A stretch of DNA of 64,000 bases from assembly GCF_014653945.1 (NCBI RefSeq), contig NZ_BNAU01000001.1, positions 992,001 to 1,056,000 on the forward strand. Reading direction: 5' to 3'. The translations under genes and the position numbers were made by a program. The first letter of the stretch is position 1. Every line of letters starts with the position of its first letter. The stretch is from Amycolatopsis deserti. GTDB lineage: Bacteria; Actinomycetota; Actinomycetes; Mycobacteriales; Pseudonocardiaceae. The notes below the pieces were generated by a model, which was given only the letters and a program-made list of their open reading frames with translations, was not told the origin of the DNA and made no database searches. This document shows, piece after piece, positions 9,240-17,954 of this stretch.

Positions 9240-10424
9240 TCAACGGTGGACGGCCGGGATCTCCGGCTGCGTCCGGGGTGCCGGGCGCCGGTCGAGCGCG
9301 CCGGAGACCAGCGCGACGCCGAGCCCGGCGGCGGCCAGCGCCGCGCCGATCCAGTTCGGCGCGGTGTAGCCGAGGCCGTGGCCGATCGCGAGCCCGCCGA
9401 GCCAGGCGCCGCCCGCGTTGCCGAGGTTGAAGGCCGCGATGTTCGCGGCCGACGCCAGCGCCGGGGCGTCCCCGGCCTTGGCCATCACGCGGGCCTGCAG
9501 CGGCGGCACGGTCGCGAACCCGGCGGCGCCGAACAGCGCGATCGTGACGGCGGCCGGCAGCTGTTCGTGCGCGGTGAAGACGAACACGACGAGCACCACG
9601 GCCAGCGCGGCCAGGATGACGTACAGGCTCGGCATCAGCGCGCGGTCGGCGGCCTTGCCCCCGACCAGGTTGCCCACCACCAGGCCCCCGCCAAACAGCA
9701 CGAGCAGCCAGGTCACCGCGCCGGGGGAGAAGCCGGCCACGTCGGTCATCATCGGGGCGACGTAGGTGAAGGAGGCGAACACCCCGCCGAAGCCGAGCGC
9801 GGTCATCGCCAGCGCGAGCCACACCTGGGGGCGGCGGAACACGGCCAGCTCGCTGCGCAGGCTCTGGTCCTCGGCGACGGGCTGGCGGGGGACCAGCGCG
9901 ACGACGCCGAGCAGGGCGATCACGCCGAGGCCGGCCACCGCCCAGAACGTCGAGCGCCAGCCGAACTGCTGGCCCAGCGCGGTGCCGCCGGGCACGCCGA
10001 GCACGTTGGCGACGGTCAGCCCGGTGAACATGATCGCGATCGCGCTCGCCTGGCGCGCGGTGGGCACCAGCGAGGCGGCGACGACCGAGCCGACGCCGAA
10101 GAACGCGCCGTGCGAGAGGGCGGCGACCACGCGGCCGGTCATGAGCAGACCGTATCCGGGCGCGATGGCCGACACGACGTTGCCCGCGATGAACAACACC
10201 ATCAGGCCGGTCAGGACGGTCTTGCGCGGCACTTTCGAGCCCAGCGCGGTGAGCAGGGGCGCGCCGACCACGACGCCGAGGGCGTATCCGGAGATCAGGA
10301 GCCCGGCCGTGGGTACCGAGACGCCGAGGTCGGTGGCGACCTCGGGCAGCAGGCCCATGATCACGAACTCCGTCGTGCCGATGCCGAAGGCGGCGATGGC
10401 CAGCGCGATGAGGGCGACAGGCAT
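9240..10424 (-). CDS. MFS transporter (AraJ/YdhP-like efflux)
   Basis: 394 residues with twelve predicted membrane helices. The first contains AIAAFGIGTTEFVIMGLLPE, the signature of AraJ/YdhP-type sugar or drug efflux proteins. The ATG at 10424 has a well-placed AGGAA site; an in-frame ATG eleven codons upstream (10457) lacks one. It is divergent from a MarR gene and is probably repressed by it through the inverted repeat at 10484-10516. Confidence 0.9.
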   Translation of the reverse strand: MPVALIALAIAAFGIGTTEFVIMGLLPEVATDLGVSVPTAGLLISGYALGVVVGAPLLTALGSKVPRKTVLTGLMVLFIAGNVVSAIAPGYGLLMTGRVVAALSHGAFFGVGSVVAASLVPTARQASAIAIMFTGLTVANVLGVPGGTALGQQFGWRSTFWAVAGLGVIALLGVVALVPRQPVAEDQSLRSELAVFRRPQVWLALAMTALGFGGVFASFTYVAPMMTDVAGFSPGAVTWLLVLFGGGLVVGNLVGGKAADRALMPSLYVILAALAVVLVVFVFTAHEQLPAAVTIALFGAAGFATVPPLQARVMAKAGDAPALASAANIAAFNLGNAGGAWLGGLAIGHGLGYTAPNWIGAALAAAGLGVALVSGALDRRPAPRTQPEIPAVHR

Positions 10425-10483
10425 GTGATTCCTCGAGTCTTGGAGAGCTTTCGTCAACTACCCGCGCTGTGTTGTTACCGGCC

Positions 10484-10516
10484 TTGGCAATAGTTGCACA
10501 CGCGGGTTATTGCCAA
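10484..10516. promoter_or_regulatory. Putative MarR operator
   Basis: Perfect 9-bp inverted repeat TTGGCAATA / TATTGCCAA separated by 15 bases in the 158-bp divergent region between the MFS exporter and the marR gene. The position and AT-rich arms in a GC-rich background fit an autoregulated MarR operator, possibly as two half-operators. Confidence 0.6.
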
Positions 10517-10582
10517 CGGGGGCTACACTAGCAGGCAAGGACTCAGCGGGTAGGCTGAGAGGCCTGGCGGAAGAGGTGAAAC

Positions 10583-11047
10583 GTGTCACTGCCCGACGAC
10601 GCGGTCGAAGCCCGCGCACACGGCTGGCGGACCCTGGCCGCGCTGCACGCGCGGATCGAGGACCGGCTGGAGCGCGCGCTGCAGCGGGAGCACGAGCTGT
10701 CCGTGAGCGAGTACACGGTGCTGGAGGTGCTGTCCCGGCAGGACGGCTTCCACCTGCGCATGAACCAGCTCTCCAGTGCGGTGGTGCTGAGCCAGTCCGC
10801 GACGACGCGGCTGGTGAGCCGGCTGGAGGACCGCGGGCTGCTGCAGCGGTACCTGTGCCCGACTGACCGGCGCGGGATCTACACCGAGGTGACCGCCGCG
10901 GGCCGGGAGCTGCTGGACGCCGCGCGGCCCACACACGACCGCGCGCTGACGGAGGCACTCGCGGCGGCGGAGGAGCTGCCGGAGCTGGCGCCGCTGGTGA
11001 CCGCGTTGCAGGGGCTGGAGGTTCCCGCGCCCGCGGGGCGTGCCTGA
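10583..11047 (+). CDS. MarR family transcriptional regulator
   Basis: 154 residues with a central winged HTH (LRMNQLSSAVVLSQSATTRLVSRLEDRGLLQR) flanked by dimerisation helices, as in MarR proteins. GTG start with GGAAGAGGTGAA upstream. Divergent from the MFS efflux/aldo-keto reductase pair; it likely represses both directions and responds to a small phenolic or electrophilic ligand (family knowledge). Confidence 0.9.
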   Translation: MSLPDDAVEARAHGWRTLAALHARIEDRLERALQREHELSVSEYTVLEVLSRQDGFHLRMNQLSSAVVLSQSATTRLVSRLEDRGLLQRYLCPTDRRGIYTEVTAAGRELLDAARPTHDRALTEALAAAEELPELAPLVTALQGLEVPAPAGRA

Positions 11048-11069
11048 CGGCGCGTGCGGCGGGGACCGG

Positions 11070-11639
11070 TCAGGTGCGGCGCAGGCCGGCGATCAGCAGG
11101 TCCACCAGGCGGCGCGCGTCGTAGCGGGGGTCGGATTCCGCGCCGATGCACAGGTTTCCCACGCCGCGCATCAGGGCGTACGCCTCGATTCCCGGGCGGA
11201 TCTCGCTCGCGGCCGCGTCGAGCAGCTGGGTGCACACCGGGACGAGCCGGTCGAGGAAGTACGCGTGCAGCGACTGGAAGCCGGCCTCGTCGGACTGCAG
11301 CATCCCCGCCAGGCCGTGCTTGGTGACCAGGAAGTCCACGAACAACTCGATCCACTTCCGCAGAGCCTGGTACGGGCTCGCGCTGTTCGCGAGCAGTCCC
11401 GGGCCGGCCACGGCGCACGCTTCGACCTGGTGCCGGTACACGGCGATGATCAGATCCGCCCGGGTGGGGAAGTGGCGGTAGATCGTGCCCACGCCGACCC
11501 CGGCCTCGGCGGCGATGTCCCGCACCGGCGCGTCCACGCCCGCCCGCACGAACACCGCGGCCGCCGCGTCGAGCAGCGCCTTCTCGTTCCGCCGGGCGTC
11601 GGCCCGCTTGGTCCGGGTGGATTTCTCCTCGTCGGCCAC
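11070..11639 (-). CDS. TetR family transcriptional regulator
   Basis: 189 residues. The N-terminal TetR HTH (VRDIAAEAGVGVGTIYRHFPTRADLI) is intact, and the C-terminal ligand-binding region resembles the SbtR-type domain. GTG start. Divergent from an aldo/keto reductase gene, with two matching inverted repeats between them, so it most likely represses that gene and itself. Confidence 0.92.
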   Translation of the reverse strand: MADEEKSTRTKRADARRNEKALLDAAAAVFVRAGVDAPVRDIAAEAGVGVGTIYRHFPTRADLIIAVYRHQVEACAVAGPGLLANSASPYQALRKWIELFVDFLVTKHGLAGMLQSDEAGFQSLHAYFLDRLVPVCTQLLDAAASEIRPGIEAYALMRGVGNLCIGAESDPRYDARRLVDLLIAGLRRT

Positions 11640-11665
11640 GCACGTCTCCTCTGCACCTTGCTAAG

Positions 11666-11707
11666 CGGAACGAGGTTCCGTATGGTCGGTAGCGGAGCAA
11701 CGTTCCG
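11666..11707. promoter_or_regulatory. Two TetR operators (CGGARC-N3-GTTCCG)
   Basis: The divergent region holds CGGAAC-GAG-GTTCCG (11666-11680) and CGGAGC-AAC-GTTCCG (11693-11707). Both have 6-bp arms and identical 3-base spacing, and their centres are 27 bp apart. Duplication of the same palindrome between tetR and the aldo/keto reductase gene is strong evidence for a cognate operator pair. Confidence 0.7.
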
Positions 11708-11734
11708 GTTGCCCATCCTAGAGGAGACACCGCC

Positions 11735-12748
11735 ATGCAGTACCGCACATTGGGCCGGACGGGCGTACGGGTCAGCGCCCTCGCGCTCGGCGCGATGAAC
11801 TTCGGCGCGATCGGCCGCACCACCCAGGACGAGGCGAACGCCATCGTCGACGCCGCACTCGAGGCCGGCGTCACCCTGATCGACACCGCCGACTTCTACC
11901 CCGGCTCGGAGGAGATCGTCGGCCGCGCCATCGCGGGCCGCCGCGACGACGTCGTGCTCGCCACCAAGGCGGGCCTGCCGGTCGACGACGATCCCGGTCA
12001 CCGCGGCGCCTCGCGCCGCTGGCTGGTCGCCGAGCTGGACCACAGCCTGCGCCGTCTCGGGACCGACCACGTCGACCTCTACCAGATCCACCGCTGGGAC
12101 CCGGCCACCAGCGACGAGGAGACCCTGTCGGCCCTGACCGACCTGCAGCGCGCCGGCAAGATCCGCTACTTCGGGTCCTCGACCTACCCCGCCTACCGCA
12201 TCGTGCAGGCCCAGTGGGCCGCCCGTGAGCACCGCCTGGGCCGGTACGTCACCGAGCAGCCCGGCTACTCGATCCTGCAGCGCGCCGTCGAGGCCGACGT
12301 CCTGCCGGTCACCGAGCAGTACGGGCTGGGCGTGCTGGTGTGGAGTCCGCTCGCGTCGGGCTGGCTCTCCGGCGCCATCCGGGCGGACCGCGAGTTCCGC
12401 ACCAACCGCTCGGCGAAGATGCCGGAGCGCTTCGACACCACCCTGCCGGTCAACCGGGCCAAGCTCGAAGCCGTCGAGCAGCTGGCGAAGGTCGCCGAGG
12501 AGGCCGGCCTGACCCTGATCCAGCTCGCGCTCGGTTTCGTGCTCGCGCATCCGGCCGTGACCAGCGCCCTGATCGGCCCGCGCACGCTGGAGCACCTGCA
12601 CTCGCAGCTCGCCGCCGCCGACACCGTGCTGTCCGCGGACGTGCTCGACGCCATCGACTCGATCGTCGCGCCCGGGGTCGACCTCGCCCCCGAGGAGAAG
12701 GTCGACACCCGCCCGGCGCTGGCCGACCCGTCGCTGCGCCGCCGCTGA
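11735..12748 (+). CDS. Aldo/keto reductase (AKR with general-stress type length)
   Basis: 337 residues. Tetrad motifs are DTADFYPGSEEIVG (Asp, Tyr), LATKAG (Lys) and YQIHRWD (His). The C-terminal ALIGPRTLEHL region fits NADP binding. GAGGAGACACC precedes the ATG. TetR-controlled by position. Its stop is one base before the ATG of the interrupted LLM oxidoreductase (TGAGATG), so the two were co-translated. Confidence 0.92.
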   Translation: MQYRTLGRTGVRVSALALGAMNFGAIGRTTQDEANAIVDAALEAGVTLIDTADFYPGSEEIVGRAIAGRRDDVVLATKAGLPVDDDPGHRGASRRWLVAELDHSLRRLGTDHVDLYQIHRWDPATSDEETLSALTDLQRAGKIRYFGSSTYPAYRIVQAQWAAREHRLGRYVTEQPGYSILQRAVEADVLPVTEQYGLGVLVWSPLASGWLSGAIRADREFRTNRSAKMPERFDTTLPVNRAKLEAVEQLAKVAEEAGLTLIQLALGFVLAHPAVTSALIGPRTLEHLHSQLAAADTVLSADVLDAIDSIVAPGVDLAPEEKVDTRPALADPSLRRR

Positions 12749-12749
12749 G

Positions 12750-13610
12750 ATGCCCAGTTTCGGCATCATGACCGCGCCCGTGCACGCCGGCTACGACGAC
12801 ATCCGGCGTGTGTGGCGGGAGGCGGACGCCATCCCGGAGATCGAGCACGCCTGGCTGTTCGACCACCTGCTGCCGATCGCGGGCGATCCGGGCGGGCCGG
12901 TCTTCGAAGGGTGAACCCTGCTCTCGGCGCTGGCCGCCCAGACGGCCCGTCTGCGGCTGGGGCTCCTGGTCACCAGCAACCGGTTCCGGCCGCCCGCCGT
13001 GCTGGCCAAGATCGCCACCACCGTCGACATCGTCTCGAACGGGCGGCTCGACTTCGGCATCGGCGTCGGCTCGCGGCCCAGCCACCCGCTGGCCCGCCGC
13101 GAGTACGACGCGCACGGCCTGCCCTTCCACGGCTCCGAGCACGCGGTGGCGGGTCTCGCCGAAGCGTGCGTGGTGATCCGCCGGCTGTGGACGGAGGAGG
13201 AGCCGTTCGACTTCGACGGCGCCGCCGTCCGGCTCCGCGGCGCGTCCGGCAACCCCAAACCGGTCCAGCGCCCGCACCCGCCGATCGTGATCGGCGGCCG
13301 CGCGAAGGCGACGTTGCGCGTGGTGGCCGAGCACGCCGACGTGTGGAACATCCCGGGCGGCGACCTCGACGATGCCGTGGCACGCAGCGCGCTGCTGGAC
13401 CGCTACTGCACCGAGATCGGCCGCGACCCGGCGACGATCACCCGGTCGATCCACCTGCCCGTCTCCTACGACGAGCCGGGCATGACCCGGAAGGCGATCG
13501 CGGAAGCCACCGGCGCCGGTTTCACCCACGTGGTTCTCGGGCTGGCGTCGCCGTATCCCACAGGCGTCGCGCGATGGGTCGCCGAGGAGCTGATCCGCGG
13601 CACGGCCTGA
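12750..13610 (+). pseudogene. LLM-class F420-dependent oxidoreductase with in-frame UGA
   Basis: A single frame of 287 codons encodes a luciferase-like F420 oxidoreductase: FDHLLPIAGD near residue 40 and the GRLDFGIGVGSRPSHP region near 95. Codon 55 (12912-12914) is TGA where relatives, as I recall them, carry Trp (FEG-W-TLL), so one TGG to TGA change explains it. Downstream coding is intact and in frame. No GGUCU SECIS loop lies at the right distance, so Sec decoding is unlikely. A GTG or ATG restart after the stop would lose the N-terminal strand. Probable recent nonsense mutation or a base-calling error. Confidence 0.8.
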
Positions 13611-13683
13611 GCGTGCGGGGGAGCGGGAGATGAGCGCAAGATCGGAGAAGCGTGCCGCGGTGATCCGGTCATAGGGTGCGGTC

Positions 13684-14091
13684 ATGACGAAACAGATGAT
13701 CTTCGTGAACCTGCCTGTCGCCGACCTGGACCGCGCCAAGAAGTTCTGGGCCGGCCTGGGCTACGAGTTCAACCCGCGGTTCACCGACGAGAACGCGGCC
13801 TGCCTGGTGTTCAGCGACACGATCTTCGCGATGCTGCTGAGAAACGAGTTCTTCAGCACCTTCACCGACAAGGAGATCACCGACAGCGCCAAGTCCACCG
13901 AGGTGCTGCTCGCCCTGTCGGCGGAGAGCCGGGAGGCCGTCGATGCGCTGGTGGACAAGGCGGTCGCGTCCGGGGGCCGGGAGGTCCGCGACCCGACGGA
14001 TCTCGGGCAGATGTACCAGCGCGTCTTCGAGGACCTGGACGGGCACACCTGGGAGATCGCGTGGATGGACCCGGCGGTCGTGCAGAGCTGA
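13684..14091 (+). CDS. VOC (glyoxalase/bleomycin-resistance fold) protein
   Basis: 135 residues. It opens with IFVNLPVADLDRAKKFWAGLGY and ends with FEDLDGHTWEIAWMDP, the paired beta-alpha-beta-beta-beta modules of the VOC fold with a C-terminal metal-ligand Glu. Similar to the YtcA/PhnB-like extradiol-type VOC proteins of unknown substrate. TAGGGT six bases before the ATG suggests a leaderless transcript. Confidence 0.85.
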   Translation: MTKQMIFVNLPVADLDRAKKFWAGLGYEFNPRFTDENAACLVFSDTIFAMLLRNEFFSTFTDKEITDSAKSTEVLLALSAESREAVDALVDKAVASGGREVRDPTDLGQMYQRVFEDLDGHTWEIAWMDPAVVQS

Positions 14092-14099
14092 CACCGAGG

Positions 14100-14124
14100 T
14101 GTATAACGACCTATACGGCGCGGC
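14100..14124 (+). repeat. 25-bp dispersed repeat, copy 1
   Basis: This copy is identical over 25 bases to 26470-26494. It contains an imperfect hairpin GTATA-ACGACC-TATAC followed by GGCGCGGC. It lies nine bases after the VOC gene stop. See the second copy for comparison. Confidence 0.8.
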
Positions 14125-14138
14125 TTTAACAGGCGAGC

Positions 14139-14720
14139 TCAGGACTCGCCCTTCGTCCTGGCCCGGACGTGCACCCGCTCGCCCTGGGGGCCGAACAGGC
14201 TGAGGATCTCGGCCGGTTCCGGGCCGGGGTTGCCGAACCAGTGCGGCGTCCGCGTGTCGAACTCCGCGGCCTCCCCGGGTGTCAGGATCACGTCGTGCGT
14301 GCCGAGCACCAGCCGCAGCCGGCCGGAGAGCACGTACAGCCACTCGTAGCCCTCGTGCACCTTCTGGTCCGGTTCGCGCGAGGGCTTGCCGGGCGGGTAG
14401 ATCATCTTGAACGCCTGCAGCCCGCCCGGCCGCCGGGTCAGCGGCAGGATCGTCACCCCGAACCGCACCACCGGCTTGGCGTGCACCCGCGGATCCCCGG
14501 TCTCCGGCGCGCCCACCAGCTCGTCGAGGGTCACCTGGTGCACCCGCGCCAGCGGCAGCAGCAGCTCCAGCGTCGGCCGCCGCCCCCCGGACTCCAGCCG
14601 GGACAGCGTGCTCACCGAGATCCCGGTCGCCTCCGCCAGCTGGGCCAGCGTGACCCGTCGCTGCCTGCGCAGCGCCCGCAGCCGCGGCCCGACCGCGTCG
14701 AAGACCTCCCCGTCGTTCAT
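14139..14720 (-). CDS. XRE-cupin transcriptional regulator
   Basis: 193 residues. The N-terminal XRE HTH (VTLAQLAEATGISVSTLSRLE) is followed by a cupin barrel with the metal-site stretch HEGYEWLYVLSGRLRLVLG. These two-domain proteins sense small ligands and often control amino-acid, polyamine or stress genes. The ATG at 14720 is chosen because the upstream in-frame extension is low-complexity and overlaps the glmS promoter side. The target is unknown. Confidence 0.88.
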   Translation of the reverse strand: MNDGEVFDAVGPRLRALRRQRRVTLAQLAEATGISVSTLSRLESGGRRPTLELLLPLARVHQVTLDELVGAPETGDPRVHAKPVVRFGVTILPLTRRPGGLQAFKMIYPPGKPSREPDQKVHEGYEWLYVLSGRLRLVLGTHDVILTPGEAAEFDTRTPHWFGNPGPEPAEILSLFGPQGERVHVRARTKGES

Positions 14721-14845
14721 CCCGCCATCCTGCCGCAGCGGAAAACGGACCCGGTCACGACGCGCCAGCGCCGGGAACCCCGGTAACGGTGGTCGCCGCA
14801 CCGGCGACTTCGACAGCATCGCCGCCGCGGAAGGGAAGGCGTGCC

Positions 14846-16654
14846 ATGTGTGGAATCGTGGGGTACCTGGGCCGGCGGCCCGCGTTGCCGATCCTGCTGG
14901 AAGGTCTGCGGCGGCTGGAATACCGCGGCTACGACTCGGCCGGCGTGGCGCTCGCCCGCGACGGCCGGCTGCTGGTGCGCAAGGCCGCGGTGCGTGTGGC
15001 GGAACTGACCCGGCTCACCGCCAACCTGGCCGGCAGCACGACCGGCATCGCCCACACCCGGTGGGCCACCCACGGCCCGGCGACGGCCACCAACGCCCAC
15101 CCGCACACCGACACCGGACGCCGGATCGCCGTGGTGCACAACGGGATCATCGAGAACGCCACCGAACTGCGCGCCACGCTGAGCGCGTCCGGGGTGCGGC
15201 TGGTGTCCGACACCGACAGCGAGGTCCTCGCCCACCTGATCGCCGCCGCGGCCGCGCGCGGCGGCACGCTCACCGAGGCCGTGCGCACCGCGCTGGCCGA
15301 CGTCGAGGGCACCTACGGCCTGCTGGTGCTCGACGCCGAACGGCCCGACGTCCTGGTCGCCGCGCGCCACGGCAGCCCGCTCGTGCTCGGCCTGGGCGAC
15401 CGCGAGATGTTCGTCGCCTCCGACCTGGCGGCGCTCGTCCGGCACACCCAGCAGGTCATCTACCTCGAGGACGGCGAGCTGGCCACCATCCGCGCCGACG
15501 GCTACGAGACCCGCGGCGCCGACCGGCCGCCCACGGTGGTGGAGGACGTGCCCGGGGACTACGAGCTGGGCGGGCACCCGGACTTCATGGCCAAGGAGAT
15601 CGCCGAACAGCCCGAGGCCGCCCAGCGGGTGCTGCGCGGGCGGCTCGACGAGCGGCTGGGCACCGCGCGCCTGGACGGGCTGCGGCTCACCGCGCGGGAG
15701 CTGCGCGGCATCCGCCGGGTCAAGTTCCTCGGCTGCGGATCGGCCTACTACGCCGGGCAGGTCGGCGCCGGGCTCGTCGAGGAACTGGCCCGCGTGCCCG
15801 CCGACGCCGAACCGGCCGCCGAGTTCCGCTACCGCAACCCGGTGGTCGACCCGGACTGCCTCTACATCGCGGTCAGCCAGTCCGGCGAGACCGCCGACAC
15901 GCTCGCAACGGTGGAGGAGCTGCAGCGCAAGGGCGGGCGCGTGGCCGGCGCGGTCAACGTCGTCGGGTCGGCGATCGCGCGCGAGTGCGACAGCGGGGTG
16001 TTCCTGCACGCCGGGCCGGAGATCTCGGTGGCCTCGACGAAGGCGTTCACGAACATGACGCTGGCGTTCGCGTTGCTCGCGCTGACGCTGGGCCGGGTCC
16101 GGGACCTGTCGTTGGGCGAGGGCAGGCGGATCGCGCGCGCCCTGGCGGAGCTGCCGGAGCGGATCGGGCAGGTGCTCGCGGAGGAGGACCGGATCGCCTC
16201 GCTGGCCGGCCGGTTCGCCGACGCCCAGCACGTGTTCTACCTCGGCCGGGTGCGCGGCTGGCCGGTCGCCCGCGAGGGCGCCCAGAAACTCAAGGAGATC
16301 TCCTACGTGCACGCCGAGGCCTACCAGTCCTCGGAGCTCAAGCACGGCCCGCTCGCGCTGGTCGATGCCGCGATGCCCAGCGTCGTGCTGATCCCGGACG
16401 ACGAGCTGGCCGTCAAGAACCTCGGCACGATCGAGCAGATCCGGGCGCGCGGTGGCCCGGTCGTCGCGGTCACCACCACCGGCCTGGCGGTGCCCGGCGC
16501 CGAGGAGGTGGTCCGGGTCCCCACCGCCGGCCCGGAGCTCGACCCCGTCCTGCTCACGATCCCGCTGCAGCTGCTGGCCTACCACACCGCGCGCAAGCTC
16601 GGCCGCGACATCGACAAGCCCCGCAACCTCGCCAAGAGTGTCACGGTCGAGTAA
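14846..16654 (+). CDS. glmS: Glutamine--fructose-6-phosphate aminotransferase
   Basis: 602 residues, close to the usual ~610. Starts MCGIVGYLG with the catalytic Cys2 exposed after Met removal. N-terminal glutaminase domain, then two SIS domains (GCGSAYYAG and VSQSGETADT; C-terminal YVHAEAYQSSELKHGPLAL). It makes glucosamine-6-phosphate for peptidoglycan. AAGGGAAGG precedes the ATG. No glmS ribozyme-like leader is visible. It may be one of two copies in the genome, since it sits among accessory genes (inference). Confidence 0.96.
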   Translation: MCGIVGYLGRRPALPILLEGLRRLEYRGYDSAGVALARDGRLLVRKAAVRVAELTRLTANLAGSTTGIAHTRWATHGPATATNAHPHTDTGRRIAVVHNGIIENATELRATLSASGVRLVSDTDSEVLAHLIAAAAARGGTLTEAVRTALADVEGTYGLLVLDAERPDVLVAARHGSPLVLGLGDREMFVASDLAALVRHTQQVIYLEDGELATIRADGYETRGADRPPTVVEDVPGDYELGGHPDFMAKEIAEQPEAAQRVLRGRLDERLGTARLDGLRLTARELRGIRRVKFLGCGSAYYAGQVGAGLVEELARVPADAEPAAEFRYRNPVVDPDCLYIAVSQSGETADTLATVEELQRKGGRVAGAVNVVGSAIARECDSGVFLHAGPEISVASTKAFTNMTLAFALLALTLGRVRDLSLGEGRRIARALAELPERIGQVLAEEDRIASLAGRFADAQHVFYLGRVRGWPVAREGAQKLKEISYVHAEAYQSSELKHGPLALVDAAMPSVVLIPDDELAVKNLGTIEQIRARGGPVVAVTTTGLAVPGAEEVVRVPTAGPELDPVLLTIPLQLLAYHTARKLGRDIDKPRNLAKSVTVE

Positions 16655-16658
16655 TTGA

Positions 16659-16672
16659 TCTAGTGCTAGAAT
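16659..16672 (+). promoter_or_regulatory. PadR promoter with overlapping palindrome
   Basis: TCTAG-TG-CTAGA is a perfect 5-bp-arm palindrome (16659-16670). It overlaps a candidate -10, TAGAAT (16667-16672), six bases before the GTG start of the padR gene. Overlap of operator and -10 fits autorepression of a leaderless transcript. Confidence 0.5.
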
Positions 16673-16678
16673 AGCCGG

Positions 16679-17221
16679 GTGACTCCCGCCCTGACCCCGG
16701 CCGAGCTGACCCTGCTCGGCCTCCTCGTGGAGAAACCCCGGCACGGCTACGAGCTGGACGAGGTCATCACCGCCCGCGGCATGCGCGAGTGGACCGAGAT
16801 CGGGTTCAGCTCGATCTACTACCTGCTGGGCCGGCTCCGCGACCGCGGGCTGATCACCGAGGTCGCGACCGGCGGGACCGGGCGAGCCAAGGCGCGCAAG
16901 GTGTTCGCGGCGACCGAGCAGGGGCGGCGGGTGTGCGCGGCGGAAGCGGAAGCGGCCATCGCGCAGCCGCGGCCGGTGTTCCCGCCGGTCCTGGTCGGCC
17001 TGGCCAGCCAGCCCGTCATCCCGCCGGACCGCCTGCGCGAAGCCCTGGCCGCCCGCGCGGCCGCGCTCGACGAACGCGTCGAAGCCGTCCGTCGCGCCGC
17101 CGACGCCCAGCCGGACGCACCCGCGTTCGTGCGGGCGATCTTCGACTTCTCGCTGCACCAGCTCACCGCCGAACAGCGGTGGCTGAGCGGCTACCGCGCC
17201 ACCCTGGAAGGGAACCGCTGA
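16679..17221 (+). CDS. PadR family transcriptional regulator
   Basis: 180 residues. The N-terminal PadR winged helix is clear (LTLLGLLVEKPRHGYELDE, then SSIYYLLGRLRDRGLI), followed by the C-terminal helical dimerisation domain. GTG start without a visible ribosome site. Its stop is two bases before the GyrI-like gene, so the two form an operon and may share a ligand. Confidence 0.92.
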   Translation: MTPALTPAELTLLGLLVEKPRHGYELDEVITARGMREWTEIGFSSIYYLLGRLRDRGLITEVATGGTGRAKARKVFAATEQGRRVCAAEAEAAIAQPRPVFPPVLVGLASQPVIPPDRLREALAARAAALDERVEAVRRAADAQPDAPAFVRAIFDFSLHQLTAEQRWLSGYRATLEGNR

Positions 17222-17223
17222 CC

Positions 17224-17841
17224 ATGCCCGGCTACGACCCCAAACGCGCGCTGAAAGCGCTCTACGCGCCGAAGAACACCGACTGGGCCCTCGTCGACGT
17301 GCCCGCGCAGCGGTTCCTCGCCATCGACGGCAGCGGCGACCCCAACACCTCCGCGGAGTACGCCCAGGCCGTCCAGGCGCTCTACGCGGTCGCCTACACG
17401 ATCAAGTTCGCCGTCCGCCGCGCCGGTGGCGAGGACTTCGTCGTCGGGCCCTTGGAAGGACTGTGGTGGGCCGACGACTACGGCGTCTTCACCCGGCGCG
17501 AGAAGGAGTCCTGGCACTGGACGATGCTGATCAGCCAGCCGCCGTGGGTGGACGAGCAGCTGGTCGAGCAGGCGCGGCAGGCCGCGCTGGAGAAGAAGAA
17601 GCTGCCCGCGATCGCCGGGGTCCGCCACCACACGCTGCACGAGGGACGCTGCGCCCAGGTGCTGCACGTCGGCTCCTACGACGACGAAGGCCCGGTCCTG
17701 GCGCGGCTGCCCGGCTACCTGGCCGCGCACGGGCTGCGGCATTCCGGTCTGCACCACGAGATCTACCTCGGCGACCCGCGCCGGGCCGCCCCGGACAAGC
17801 TCCGCACGGTCCTGCGACAGCCCGTCGCGCCCCTCGGCTGA
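17224..17841 (+). CDS. GyrI-like small-molecule binding protein
   Basis: 205 residues with the GyrI/AraC effector-binding fold: VDVPAQRFLAIDGSGDPN near residue 25, the GLWWADD stretch in the middle and HEIYLGDPRRAAPDKLRTVL at the end. Stand-alone members bind or hydrolyse hydrophobic compounds. Close coupling to padR suggests the pair handles the same ligand. It carries the Asp-Pro and Glu residues common in this family, but catalysis cannot be asserted. Confidence 0.88.
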   Translation: MPGYDPKRALKALYAPKNTDWALVDVPAQRFLAIDGSGDPNTSAEYAQAVQALYAVAYTIKFAVRRAGGEDFVVGPLEGLWWADDYGVFTRREKESWHWTMLISQPPWVDEQLVEQARQAALEKKKLPAIAGVRHHTLHEGRCAQVLHVGSYDDEGPVLARLPGYLAAHGLRHSGLHHEIYLGDPRRAAPDKLRTVLRQPVAPLG

Positions 17842-17845
17842 GGGA

Positions 17846-17886
17846 ACGGGGCCTTCGGCCTCGCCGACCGGGGACCAAGTGCTCTT
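17846..17886. promoter_or_regulatory. Candidate DevR-box-like sites before the USP gene
   Basis: The 113-bp region before the USP gene contains GGGGCCTTCGGCCTC (17848-17862) and CCGGGGACCAAGTGCTCT (17868-17885). The first is palindromic and resembles the site near the alcohol dehydrogenase gene; the second keeps the GGGAC half of the DevR consensus. The first could instead be a terminator hairpin for the GyrI-like gene. Known DevR consensus: TTSGGGACTWWAGTCCCSAA. Confidence 0.4.
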
Positions 17887-17954
17887 CGCCCCGCGGCGCC
17901 CGGCCGCGAAGCTGGATGCACGGCGTTCAGGCTGTCGGCCGCGAGGAGCACACC

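Noticed and set aside
10425-10457. Longer start for the MFS transporter at 10457
   Set aside because: No ribosome site fits it, whereas AGGAA is well placed before 10424.
12912-12914. UGA in the F420 oxidoreductase as a second selenocysteine codon
   Set aside because: No GGUCU loop or hairpin lies at the required distance, and relatives carry Trp rather than Cys or Sec there.
14721-14845. glmS ribozyme or riboswitch upstream of glmS
   Set aside because: The 125-bp leader lacks the ribozyme core, and such ribozymes are not typical of this phylum.
14717-17158. Very long minus-strand ORF opposite glmS and padR
   Set aside because: It is a shadow frame in high-GC DNA, with no domain and typical repeated Asp-Gln-Arg composition.
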